From contig VJWM01000205.1 in the NCBI GenBank assembly GCA_010909165.1, positions 1 through 64,000 on the forward strand: a stretch of 64,000 nucleotides of DNA, written 5' to 3'. Shown here piece by piece: positions 36,026 to 47,800 of this stretch; positions within the stretch are counted from its first letter, which is position 1, and each line of letters opens with the position of its first letter. The notes beneath the pieces were generated by a model that saw only the letters and a list, made by a program, of their open reading frames with translations, was not told the origin of the DNA and searched no databases. The DNA comes from Anthoceros angustus (taxonomy: Eukaryota > Streptophyta > Anthocerotopsida > Anthocerotales > Anthocerotaceae). The position numbers and the translations under genes were made by a program.

Positions 36026-38684
36026 CTAGTTTAGCTGCACGTCGGAAAATACTCGTAGCTTCGAGTCCGCTCCACCGCTCACCAGGCAGTCCTCTTTCCA
36101 CCAGTCCGCCGAAAGAACCTGATGCAAGCCAACAACCATGTCAGCACGGAGCTGCCTTGGCCGGTCTTGTCGCGTGTGCACCACCACTAGTTTAAGACGG
36201 GAATCAGGACTCACCTTGTCTTCGTGGCCGACCAGGGTATGAAGCGGACTCTGCAGATCAGAGAGGGTAACCATGAGACATTTTTTCATCGGGTTCTACA
36301 GTCCAGGAAAATGATGCTAAATATGGCACAACCTTGCTGCGCGTATCCCACAGCTTCACCGTTCCATCATGGGAAGCTGAAAGTAAGTGGTGCCTCGAAC
36401 TTCTATGCCTGCAACCGTTGCTCTCTCCTTAGAATACGTTGAAGAGGACACAGAGAACCTGAACACCACAGTGAAGAGAGGCATACCACTTGCAAGCCGT
36501 GGTCCATGCTTTGTGTGCTAAAGGTCCCGACAGCTGCAAAGCCGGAGTCACCACCCCTGCCGGAATACCAAGAAACATCCCATAAACCCAAACTTTGCAA
36601 GTTACGCAAGAGCATGTTCAAGACAGAATGCCGACAGAATGACTGAACATAGATACTGTGTAAGGGTGCATACCTGGCATGCGAGGGTCCCAGATTCTGA
36701 GGACATTGTCTGCACCCCCTGCAGCCAACATAGCAGATCCTTCCCCGCCCACACTAAGGCAATGAAGAGCCGTTTTGCAATTCTGCATGAGCAAGCATGG
36801 TGATCTCGCCAGTTCTCAGGTGTGTTATAAGTAGAAAAAGTGTCCAAAAATTACCAGAGTAGTGCTGTTTACACCGGTCTCCACATCCCAGTTTCGTACA
36901 GAATGGTCCCATGACACGGAATATATTGACTCTGGCTCTTTCCACTCAACCGATGACACACATTGTGTATGTCCTTCGAGGGTCTTCCTGGCAGCAATTT
37001 CCTGGAGATTTTGCAGCATTTAGACACATCAGGGCTGTAGCTTCGTCTACAGGCGCCTCAGGGAACAATGACACACAAAAGTGCATGAGGAATGTCAAAA
37101 CAAACCTGAACATGATGTTCTTCAAAAGCACCTCCTTTGCTGCCAAGTCTTCTCCGTTTTGTTGCTCCAGGGTCAGCATCCTGATCTACTTCACCAGTTA
37201 CTGGCCAAAGCTTGATTGAACAGTCCCAAGAACCCGAACATATCTGGGATGTATACCATCACCACCGATAAGAGACTGGTTTATCTCCATTGCATAAAAC
37301 TGGGTAACAAGAATTTTGACTAGTGCACCTCATTGCCAGAAGGACTTGCAGCTACGGTTTGAACAGATGACTTATGTCCTTTAAAAACTTTCAGTGGTTG
37401 AACAGCTGACAGTGCTTCGTCATTGGGCAGTGCAGCCTACAGGTTAAAGCAAACATATGAGATGAGCAGCAGCATTGCCCTTTGCCTAATATTGAGCAGT
37501 TTCTGGCCAGCAAGAAGTTGAACTCAATACGAGTGTATACAAACTCACCTGCCAAAGCATCAATGTTCGATCCTTGGAAGCAGTAACCAGGCCTAGATCA
37601 TCATTACTATACCCTGAAGATTCCAAAACCGAAGAACAGAGACACAGCAGTTATCTACCATACAGAGAAACTGCTTACTCAGAGCAATCATATTGTTTAT
37701 ACATATAACCGACAATCAAACGTCTGCAACAATAAGACGTACCTGGGAGGGCAGCCACAGCAGTTATGCAATTCTTGTGGCCAGAAAATGTTGCAACGCA
37801 GGTTCCTTCTGCTCTCCAGGCCCTGCAAAGCCAGTCAGCTCCTTCAATCTTCATAGGTGCTCCTCTTCAAATGTTTCCAAAGGAATACACACAAACATGA
37901 TTTAGACTGAGGTACCTGGCAGAGCTGTCGTAAGAGCCTGTGATGACAAACCTGCAGAATTTGAGGACTAATGTCATGCCCAATCAAACCAAGTTCAGCA
38001 GAAAGGGGGCGACTAGCTGTCTGAAGAACACTGTTTCGCTACCAACAGAAGGACGAGGATAATAACAGATATCCTTTGCAACAGAACTGAATCTTAAAAC
38101 ATGCGACGCACCTAGAATTTGTACCATCCACAGAACTGACCCAGTCATCATGCACATGGGGTGCTTGAAGATGGGGAGGCGGTACAGCTGGTATGTACTC
38201 GATTGTCACTATGTTTTCCTGGTACATGCAACAACTGGTCTCTCAGTATGTACCCCCAGCCCATAGTACAACGAAGGTAATGCATCCGAAGACCATTAAA
38301 CCAGAAGAGCTATAATCTCAGCATAGATTGAACTCACGGTCGACAGTTTCTTAGACAGAAAGAATTCCCCCAACGACGTTCGAAGGAGCTCTCCATCGAC
38401 GAGAAAATCAAATGGTTTTGGGTTCTCTGCAATAATGGTCAAGACGAAACCTTAGAACCGGTTTGGACCCCAGGTCATCACAGAGCAGACGGAAGAGGGT
38501 GGCAGGTGCACACACCTAGGCCCAGCAGAGTATTCACAACTTCTGAGAGTCCATAACGCTTTAGATGAGCCCCGAGCATGAACGGGGTGTTGGTGACCCG
38601 TAACGAAGGTGGCAGCTTCGTGGTGAATCGCACCTGTACCTGCTTTCCCTCAGTCTCCATGGCCCTGCCGTCGTCCATAGCCAC
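36026..38684 (-). CDS. WDR12: WDR12-type ribosome biogenesis protein (NLE plus WD40)
   Basis: Spliced minus-strand gene. WDR12 (yeast Ytm1) is a subunit of the PeBoW complex with Pescadillo and BOP1 and is needed for 60S pre-ribosome maturation in the nucleolus. Exons 1-3 are phase-checked: 38684-38516, 38426-38338 and 38218-38112. Exon 1 encodes the NLE domain (VQVRFTTKLPPSLRV ... YGLSEVVNTLLG). Exon 2 holds FDFLVDGELLRTSLGEFF and exon 3 TIEYIPAVPPP and HDDWVSSVDG. Later exons carry WD repeats: FVITGSYDSSAR (~37930), EGTCVATFSGHKNCITAV (~37790), GLVTASKDRTLMLWQ (~37580), SGSWDCSIKLWP (~37215), GHTQCVSSVEW with SVSWDHSVRNWDVETG (~36950-36880), LAAGGADNVLRIWDPR (~36700), SHDGTVKLWDTR (~36340) and the end CLVSGGADSKLRVFSDVQLN. 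Confidence 0.92.
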
Positions 38685-38858
38685 TGAACGCTTGCCGGTT
38701 CAAGGGTTTAGGGCTTTACAACTGTCTGTTACTACCGTTGGAGCCTCTGCCTACTATGTACATGTAGGCACTACTTAATAAGAGTCCCTAGGCAATGAAA
38801 GTTCTAGATATAAGTCCTTTTAAGAGTCACGGAAATAGATCAAGAAAGGCCCGGTAAA
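38685..38858. promoter_or_regulatory. Compact bidirectional promoter, WDR12 and histidine phosphatase
   Basis: Only 174 bases separate the two divergent start codons. The region contains CTACTATGTACATGTAGGC (a near-palindrome around 38755-38770) and AT-rich words such as TACTTAATAAGAG and CTAGATATAAG that could act as core-promoter elements. Both genes must share this space for promoters and 5' UTRs unless they use upstream non-coding exons. Confidence 0.55.
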
Positions 38859-39740
38859 ATGGATGCGGCGCCGGTGAGGTCGGCCAAGAATGGCAAGGGA
38901 TGCTGGGAACAAGGCACGTCATACAAGCGGCCTAGGTGTGAGGATCAAGAGCAGCTAGGGACTGATGCTGTTCAGCAGGAGAATGTCCGTAAAGTGCCAC
39001 ATTTCATCAACCAGGTTTGCGGGACAGCGAAGACTGTTAGTCAGAAGAAGGAAGACAGCCCAGACGATGTCACTGAATCCTGGGATGGCAGAAGTAAGGC
39101 GATGCAAGGGAGGGGAGAAGGCAAGCTCTTCTCCGTATTCTATCGGCCCAAGAAGACGGTCTATCTGGTCCGACACGCTCAGACGTGGCTCAAGAGATAT
39201 GTGGAGCCATCTTCCTCTGTGCTGGAGAGCTGCATGTTTGACCTGGCTCTCACCGCAGTAGGTGTTACCCAGGCTAGGGATCTCGGCGTCAAGCTCGCTT
39301 CTGTGAAAGCGGATGTGATTATTTCTTCACCGTTGACCCGGGCCCTAGAAACTCTGCAGTATGTTCTGCCATCGATGGAATCGGCTCAGAGCATACCCTG
39401 CCACATAACTGCAGTTCATACGGAGTATTTGCAGGTAAGCGGGGACGTGGGGAGACCACCAGAGGCCCTGGCCACAGATTTCCCGCAGTTTGACTTCAGC
39501 GACCTTGAGCCAGTATGGTGGTATTCGGATGGTAAGGCGCCTAATGATGCTTACTTGAAGAAGTTCCAGAAGAGGGAACCATTGCAATCTTTGATCAAGC
39601 GGATAGGCATGTTTAGGCGGTTCCTGGCTTCAAGGGCAGAAGCGACCATCATCGTGATCGGGCACTCCTCTTTCCTCATGAAGTTTCTGAGCGAAAAGAA
39701 GCGTCTGGCAAACTGTGAGTGGAGAAAGATTAAGATTTAG
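38859..39740 (+). CDS. Histidine phosphatase (phosphoglycerate mutase-like) family protein
   Basis: Open frame of 293 residues. Branch-1/2 histidine phosphatases use a phospho-histidine intermediate; the substrate is not predictable here. The catalytic core starts with VYLVRHAQT at 101-109 (RH motif with nucleophilic His), then DLALTAVGVTQARDLG, the arginine-bearing ISSPLTRALETL, and the second catalytic His in VIGHSSFLMKFL near the C-terminus. The first 95 residues are low-complexity and unlike the family, and there is no clear transit peptide. The LADCE/LANCE-like end (RLANCEWRKIKI) is typical of plant members. It is divergent from WDR12 with a shared 174-base promoter and convergent with the CPP gene. 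Whether the gene has upstream exons cannot be seen. Confidence 0.85.
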   Translation: MDAAPVRSAKNGKGCWEQGTSYKRPRCEDQEQLGTDAVQQENVRKVPHFINQVCGTAKTVSQKKEDSPDDVTESWDGRSKAMQGRGEGKLFSVFYRPKKTVYLVRHAQTWLKRYVEPSSSVLESCMFDLALTAVGVTQARDLGVKLASVKADVIISSPLTRALETLQYVLPSMESAQSIPCHITAVHTEYLQVSGDVGRPPEALATDFPQFDFSDLEPVWWYSDGKAPNDAYLKKFQKREPLQSLIKRIGMFRRFLASRAEATIIVIGHSSFLMKFLSEKKRLANCEWRKIKI

Positions 39741-40757
39741 TTTGAAGCAGCGAATTGCTCTACTTTTGCACTTATGTGCAGTCAATGGGCAAAGAGCTGA
39801 CAACAACAGAGGTCGTGTTCGAAACGGCTAGTTTGTCGTGTCTGCTGAGGGAGTTTGCCTCAATTTTACCAAACAAGTTGCAGCAGAGCCCGTTCTGCCA
39901 TGTAACAACGAGGATGCAGCATGACACACAAGCCGATCACAAGGCCTTCCGCCTTCATATCTTCAGGTCTGTAACGGGAACTGACTTTCATGCATTATTG
40001 CTTCTTCCCATCGTTAAACATTCTAGGCCCATACTGCAGGAAAAGTACAACCAATGAAACAAGATGGGATGACAGATGGCAAGAGTTGAAGAGATGCCCA
40101 AGTAGTGCCTGTCGGGGGCTCTTCCAGCACGCAGGTGAGGGCATCTCAGAACACCATAGTGGGAGCGGGTTGTCGTCAGGCCATCTGTGGTTGGAGGCAT
40201 ATGACTTTGCGTGCAAAGCTTACGAAGCTCACCGTAACGCAATATAGCTTATTACCTCACTTGATTGCCCGCGGTGCTTCCAAACAACGTGAGCTGCGAT
40301 GCACTCTACTACCCTCGAGATGGATCCTGTCAACTGCCACTGAAGGAAATAGGTTTCGTAGCGCTTCACATAGCTGCAGACCTAAGGAGAGGTCTGTAAG
40401 TGGAACTCCTTGCCAGTGGTCCAAAATGTGGGGGCATGCAACACTTGCCCATCCATTATCTTGATCAAACTTTGAAAACAGGGCTGTGCTAATCATCATT
40501 CCAACTTTTCTCCGTCGAAGTGATAAATTGGTTGAATCTGTTCATTGACGCTCGACGACTTACTTCTTCAACTGGCTCACCCATTCAAACGGGGCTTTAG
40601 ACCGTTTAGTCACCGTCGAACATGTTGCTACCGAGTATCCATAAGCTGCAAGGTGTATAACTTGCTTGAAATTTAAGCAGTTCAACGCCCCTCAAAAGCA
40701 TGGCTGACTCTTGCGAAAAGTCTCCCGTTGAGTCCCTCCCTTTTTAAGGATGGCAAC
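39741..40757. other. Convergent intergenic region; no gene seen
   Basis: This lies between the stop codons of the phosphatase gene and the CPP gene. It is probably 3' UTRs and spacer. Short frames on both strands lack recognisable motifs. Confidence 0.5.
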
Positions 40758-43543
40758 CTAAGGCCTTACATTCTCAACGTCTCCGCTGCCATCCTGTAGC
40801 CTCAATTGAAAATTGGTTTTTGGGTCCTTGCTCCTGTCCAACACTCCAGAGCTGGACCCAGCCGGATGAACCACGGCACCGGGGGTAGGCTGCATTCCAG
40901 TGGGCAAAGGCCGTGGAAGGCGAGATACATCTTGCCCAAAAGGATTCCTTGGTTGCTGCAAATTGAAATACTCAACTCGAGCTGCCTCTGTTGAATACTG
41001 GGAAGCTGTAAATAAGGAAGAGACCACATATTAGGTTCGCTATTCCATGATCGAGACATGTGAGCAGGATACCAACGACTTCCCACAGTGCAAACAGCAA
41101 CAGACAAACAAACAGACCTCTTTTTTTTCCCGACATCACAACTCGTTGAAGACAGTCTCGAAATTCGCAGAGTACTACATGCTCCAGCTCAGCGTACAAG
41201 CGGGCATCATAAGATGTCCTGCTGCTGTAAGGACCCTCGGAAGGAGAAGATGGTGCTGGGAACAGTGAGTACTGTTCATCACACATCAAAGCCAATGTTC
41301 CTGGTGACATGGGCCTGGCTGGACGTGCATCATCTGCTTCAGCTGCCTCTGCACCATTGGTCCTGGCATGGACCTCTGCTGTTACACTTCTAGCTATCTG
41401 CTCATGTCCATCTACGTCTACATTTCCCTCATCCGCATCCTTTGCACTATTTAAAGTGCTAGCAGATGCTGCCTCTTTACTGGAACCACTTCCTTTTTCA
41501 GGTAAGTTTTCTTGCAGGATGCCATGCTCAGCTGGATTGGAATAACCACAAAAACCAGGAACAATCAGCCTAGGATACACAGGATGCAGAGCATATGGTA
41601 ACTAAAAAGGACAGCTGATTGTGAGGTCCTCACTTGCAAACGCCTTCTCACGCTCAGCAGCCACAATGACTAGTAGCTTGCACAGATCTTGAATTACATC
41701 TGCTGATACTACTCCATACAAGAGTGATCTGCCCAATCCCCATACAAGTTGTAAGAACAAAGGGATATCAACTTGCAGCCATGCATAAATTCAACAGTCA
41801 AAGCGAGACACACCTGTACTCCACCTTTGTTGGTGATGAGGACACCACTGGTGTCCGAACAGCTGGCACTGATGAGCCGGTTGCAGCAGGGACTGGAGGG
41901 AGAAATTGTCTACTTGTACTTGGCTGCTGCAATTATGAGAATGAAACCATTAGACCAAAAGAAAAGGAGCAATGCAACAAAAACCATGTCGAAAGATCAC
42001 CATCAAGATCTTCACTAATATACACCTGCAGGGCCGGAGCTAAGGCTGGTCTTCGTAGAGGAACGGCTTCTTTAGGAAGAAGAGGAAAGCCGTCATTAGG
42101 TCTCCTCTTTTTCATTGGAGGTGAGGGAGAGTATCCAACAGGACCAACGGTCACAGGTACATTGACGTTTGAGGGGACATGCATACAATTCACAGAGGAC
42201 GGGTGATCTCCATGGAAGAGGGCTCGCCTTTCCTCGCTGCCCTCAAAATTTTTACAGTCAATGCACTTGCAGTTCTCCGAACACAAAATGTTGGCTTGGA
42301 AACATTCACAGTACTTTTTCAAGCATCCTGATTTTTTGCAATGGCAACCTTTGTTGTGCTTTCCAGCAAGTGGCTGTTCTCCATCCTCCTGCCACCATGC
42401 AAACCAACAAATAGGTCAGAAACTCAGCAGCTTATTTACGTAGCCAGTTCTCTGTAGCACCACGTACATATGCATATGCTTCATAACTGAAAGATGGACT
42501 AAGCTTATACCCGATTATCTCGGAGGGCGTTTGGACTGCTGGCAATTTTTGGCCGAAACGCATTCGGGTTACGTTCTAGAGTTGCTTCCACTGCCTCTTG
42601 TCTCACTAACTCGTTCTCCACATTGTTGCAGCAATTCACACAATTGCAGCCATCGCAGTAGGTACCAGAGGCAAAACACTCACAGTAACTGCAAAACCAA
42701 GGGCAGAAGAAGCCTCAAATGTTAGAGCTGTTTTGACACAAAAAGCAACCTTGCATCAGATGTCTGGGTTTAGGCCCGAAGACATGCTTCCGCACGTACT
42801 GAAAATCAGTCACAAAGGGCTGTAATGCACACACAGGTAAGCTGGCGACCATTCACTAACTTACAGCTTTAAACATCGTGAGTTCTTGCAATTGCATTGT
42901 TTGCATTTCTTCGGAGTGCCTTCCTTTGAATCAGGGTCGTATTGCACATTGGTTTTCCGAACCTTGTGTGCCCGAGTCTGGGGAAGACTGGACTGCGCTC
43001 CCTCAAAATTAGATCTTGCAGCTCGTGGAGAGCCGTGTTTCCTGAACAGCACAAAAGGGCAACAAGTTGTTTGATGCACCACAATGACTGCAACTGAATG
43101 TGATGCAAGAGCGTTGTCCATTCCATCAAACAAACTAACCAAGTGCTGCCAAGGACGAAAGGGAAAGGTCATATCACACAAGGATTATGGTGTGCCTCTA
43201 GTGTCTACAAGGGTATACTTGCGACAATGAGCACACAAATAGCAAACCCTACCGCCCCCGAGTCCAGGTCACCTTCCCAGACCAGCGCAAGAAATGCACT
43301 AACACACAAGGTCTACCTCGCAGGAGAGGTGACTGGCGAGGTGGGTCGGGTTCCATACATGCCAGATTGTCCAGACCGCACGGACGGATCGGAGGAGGCC
43401 CCGGTCCCGCCATACATGGATGTGAAGTCAAGCTGTCGCACCGGCTTCCTCGCGGGCTGATCCCCTTGCGCCTGTGGCGCGGGCGCAGCATGCGGAGACA
43501 GATTTGGTAGCTGCTGAGGCTCCATAGTGCAATTCTTTGGCAC
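40758..43543 (-). CDS. TSO1/CPP-type CXC-domain transcription regulator
   Basis: Spliced minus-strand gene of the tesmin/TSO1 (CPP) family, nuclear DNA-binding proteins that join DREAM/MuvB-type complexes (LIN54 is the animal member). Exon 1 carries [11 protein letters not shown] and [15 protein letters not shown]; ATGs at 43543 and 43525 are both possible starts. The first CXC domain is split: [16 protein letters not shown] (about 42925-42870) then [16 protein letters not shown] (about 42690-42640). The linker has NPNAFRPKI. The second CXC domain is [20 protein letters not shown] then [15 protein letters not shown] (about 42360-42235). Downstream exons near 41925-41800, 41720-41640 and 41580-41210 end in the conserved [13 protein letters not shown] block with [18 protein letters not shown]. 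The last exon is about 41015-40758. Exon ends beyond the CXC part are approximate. Confidence 0.9.
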
Positions 43544-44881
43544 CAGCCTGGGGTAAGCCTCTCCTACTCCCAGGCCAGACTTGTGTCCACCCGCAGATCA
43601 AAGTGGCCAAGGAGAAATGCTCCAGCAGCGCCTGCATCCAGAGCGGCCAAAGGCATGCTACCACAGTCAGCGAACCCGATCTGTCAGCCCATGATCACCA
43701 AGCTTGCGAGATCTCGCTCCAATCCCACTGCTCCATCCAATTCCTGTTGCTTTCCTGCATGCTACCTACAGCATATATGTGCTCTCATGCCGTCGGCCGG
43801 ATGTCGCAACTTTGCACCACAGTTTCAAATTTGAATTTTGGACACGCCTAATTTTTAAATTTCAGGGCACGCAGCGACCCGCAGCCCTGAACAACACCCC
43901 GGGGATGTAAACCAAAGCACGGTGTCAGGATGTGCCGATCTTAAGCAGCCCTGCTGTCCCATGAGATTGCGACCTCAGAATAGGATACCGCCTGGGCAAT
44001 CTTCAATGGAGAAGCAAGCAGCCCACCAGGCCTCAGCTTGCCCCCTTCCGACGAAGGAGTGTGTGAAAGCAATACCAAAAGGACTTGCAAACAGACAATC
44101 AGTCGTCGCCAACTCCGTGTTCACATGATCCAGCTCCGTCCCGCGAGCCTCAGCCGACAGACCTAGATCTGCGCCACCCTCCACCTCAGCGCATGTCGGG
44201 TCCAGGCAGGGATGCCGCACATGGCGCCGCCTACAAGAGCGGCTGGGCAGAAATCCCCCAGAATCAGCAGGGGCGGTCTGGGGCTATGGCAGAGAGCAGA
44301 AAACAGCGCAATTTGGGCGAGATCTTAGAGCGGGCGGATGGAAACAGCTTCCGCGGGAGGGAAGCAGGGCAAAGGAAGGACCCAGAAAACCTTGCCCTTT
44401 CTGCCTGAGGAGGAGGAAGGAGAGGAGACGAGGAGCTCGAGGACTCGGCTGGAGGCCCTCCTACCAGTTGTTTCCGAACACAATTCGTGTGTGAGGTTTT
44501 GAAGGGGGGGGTAGCCGGGAAGTCAGACGTCACCACACAACAGTCAAATGCAACAAGAAGCGAAACTGGCATAAAAAGCATATGTATTTACGCAGTGCAG
44601 TTTATCGCAGTTCGTGAAACCATCTACCTAATAACATTTCGGCTAGGAATTACTGTACAGAGGCTGAACTCCTGCTGAGATGCCGACGCTGGAAACCCTT
44701 CCCGCCAACAATTCCCGGAACAAAATCATGCGGCCGATTCCTACGAAGTCCTGCGCACTCCCTCTAAACGCCAAAATCGGAATACCAGCAGTGAAGATTT
44801 TCCAGTGCGTTAAACCGAGATTTGCGTCCAGGATTATCACCCGTTCCGACAGTTCCGACCGAGTGTCCGCCAAGCCAAAAC
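43544..44881. other. Intergenic region between CPP and SUVR; no gene seen
   Basis: It contains the promoter and 5' leader of the minus-strand CPP gene and the 3' flank of SUVR. Frames such as 44085-44408 on the plus strand have no motif and lie in GC-rich leader-like sequence, so I do not call them. Confidence 0.45.
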
Positions 44882-47800
44882 TCATGCGCGGGGCTTTGAG
44901 CCCCTGCAGTACGTGCTCCCGCATCGACACACAAAAGCCTTCACAGGGTGGTTCACATCCTCGAAGTCGATTTGGTAATCCTGTTGCAAGACCCATAGAC
45001 CGATTTGTTAGAATAATTGCTACGGTAAGGTAGGCAAAGCTCATCGATGTAACAGGATAAATACCCAAGTGAGCTCCTGATTGGCTTTTACTTCGCGTGT
45101 TGTAAAAAACGCCACCTAGAGGAAAAAAAGCAACCAAGGCCAGTGTTGTTCTTAGGCAGCAAGATCACCGAGTATGAACTAACGACTCCCAAGATCAAGG
45201 CAAGGTTATACATGATAATAGTGGTGATCAGGGCTCTCGATCTCCACAGCAACGTCCAGCATATTGGAATCAAAGCACCTGTCAAACACGGACCGTTAGG
45301 AGGAAATGCTATCTCATGCCGAAGGGATCTTGAAGATGCTAAAATAATCTTCAAACAAATGGGATTACCTGTGATTAACAAATCTTGCCACATTTCCGAA
45401 GTAAGTCGCATCCAGACATAACGCCTCATTGTCTTCAAGGCTCTCTTCTGCGCCCCAGTCACCATCTAGATTGATTGGATAATGATGGAGGTGATCTTCA
45501 TTGCTTTTGTTTCGTCTATCGAGTTCTGTGTTGGTCAATATTTCACCAACATACTCACAGACAAATGCACCCTTAGGGAGATTTTCCAGGGTGCGCAAAC
45601 CCCAGCCCTTCCCTTCCGGAGTCCAAAATACCTGCAGAAAACAACATGCACATGGAAAACCTAGCAAATGACTTTCATTCACCAAGCAGTTCAGCCAATG
45701 TAGTTACAGCTTTCGCTTCTCCTGAACAAAAAGCCAAACCTCTGGGTCCGTAACATGGTAACCTCAAAGGAGACTTTACACACAAACTTGAGCACTTGAA
45801 AGCCCACATGACAGGCCTCATTTGCACTTGTGTGACTTCGTCCACTTTTCATTCACACAAAAGAGCACCACAGTACCTGCAACCTTCTTGTGATGCCTCG
45901 TTGCACGACTCGATTGCCACACAGCTTCACATTGCAGCGACACTTGTCCCAGCACTCTTTAATGAAAGGCCTTGAGTTATGGCCTCGGCATTTACCGCCA
46001 GTCTCCGCAAACGGACATGCTTTCAGACAAAACACAGGAACACTGCTCTTCTCCTCCCCTTTTTTCCTCCTCATGTACTGGTCAAGAATTGATTCTACCA
46101 GACATCCATCCTGTCCGTAAGCATATATGCCGCCTGTTCTGGCTGAACAATGGCAAGGTATTTCATGCTTCAGGCAGTCCCCTTCACAGTTACAGCAGTT
46201 TTCGTCATCTATTCTGGTCAAAGTGAACACAAGGAGGGCACTTTGATACACGACAGTTTTGGAAATGTACTGGAAGGAGGAAGGCAAACTTTCACTAGTG
46301 GAGTCATTGACCCACGAGATAGGAACGTTCTCACGTCCACAGGAGATGTCCTTCCTATCATGCTGGAACTCCACAGTGTCAGGACCTGCTTCCTCATACT
46401 CCATGCAGACAGGATCCGAAGCCTGAGAGATGGCATTGACCACAGCCGAGCCCTTCCCCTTTCCTTTCTTCTCGCTCTGTGTAGACTTCGCACTCAGCTT
46501 GCATTTGCTTTGCATGGCCCCATCCCTGTCCACTGAGGACTTCCTTTTGCCATTGGCCCCATTTGAACTGAGCGATGCTTCTCCCTTAGGTGTGACCTGA
46601 GATTTTAGTCGTTTGAATGCTGGCTTGCTTGGACAATCTATCTCAAAATTTGGGACCTCCATGTAAGAGTAATCCTGACACGACTTTGTCTCTGCCGCTA
46701 AATCTGATCCCGTCTTTCCATCAACAGCCATTGGGCAAGGTGGATCATCATCCACGTCATTGTAGATGTCTGCCAAAGCGACCAAAGCAGGCGGCAGTTC
46801 TTCTTTGTCTAACTGGACCTGGTTTGAAGATGCCAAGGGTGGATCAAGAACCGGCCCTTCCCCATTTTCTATGACATGATTGCATGGAGCCTCGAGTTCA
46901 GCTGATTCGATGTCCTTGTGTACGTCATGCTCCAAAACCATCTCGTTGGTTGCAAGGCTAACTAGCTCAGTTACGGCCTCATTTGCATCCACCTCCGTTG
47001 CTTTCCTATTATTTGGCTGTTTGGTTTCCATGCTCCCTGCAGCCCCCTTAGGAGCCAAATGTATCTCAAAAGCCGAAGCATCTACTTGCATGTCTGCAGG
47101 TTCAATTTTGACAGGAGCCGCATCTGCATTCAGAAGAGATGGTCATCAATTCAGTCGTAAAACGTCGGACATTCCTTGAGATGAGACCAGACAAACTCAA
47201 ATTTGCAATTTCTGAAACTGGAAAACTTGAAACACTGTGTTAAGGTGAGACAGCTCACTGTCTTCGTCATTGGAATGGTCACCGAACAGCTTTCCGTTGC
47301 TGATGGCCACATTTCCCTGCGGCCAAGAATGCTTGTGCGACGGCGAAGCACTGTGCAGCGCACCATTGAACACCTTTGCCTGTTCAAGACCCGGCGATTC
47401 CACAGAGGCAGCTGGATCAGTGCTCTGTCTGGCCATTTCCTTGGCATGAACACTTGTGTTATCAAGCTGTTGGACATGACTGGGGTCACTGATGGCGTCC
47501 GCTGGTTCGAGCTTCACTCTGACAGACTTCGAATTCCCTGAGCACCCTGGATCTTCTACTGGTTGAAAGGAGATAGTAGGGACAGTGGAAAACAACGGGC
47601 CAACCCGAAACCCGTGTGGCAAGTCGCTCTCTGGACCGTAAGTAGTGGAAGGCGCACGAATAGCAAGAGGCAAAGGCCCTGACACGGGCGAGCCATTATA
47701 GTTTCGTGCTGGTGATATCCGTGGAGGCGGTGAGGCCCGAACGACCATAGACGCCTGGTACTCAGCCGTGCCAGGTTCCAATTTTGGCTTTTTCAGCGGT

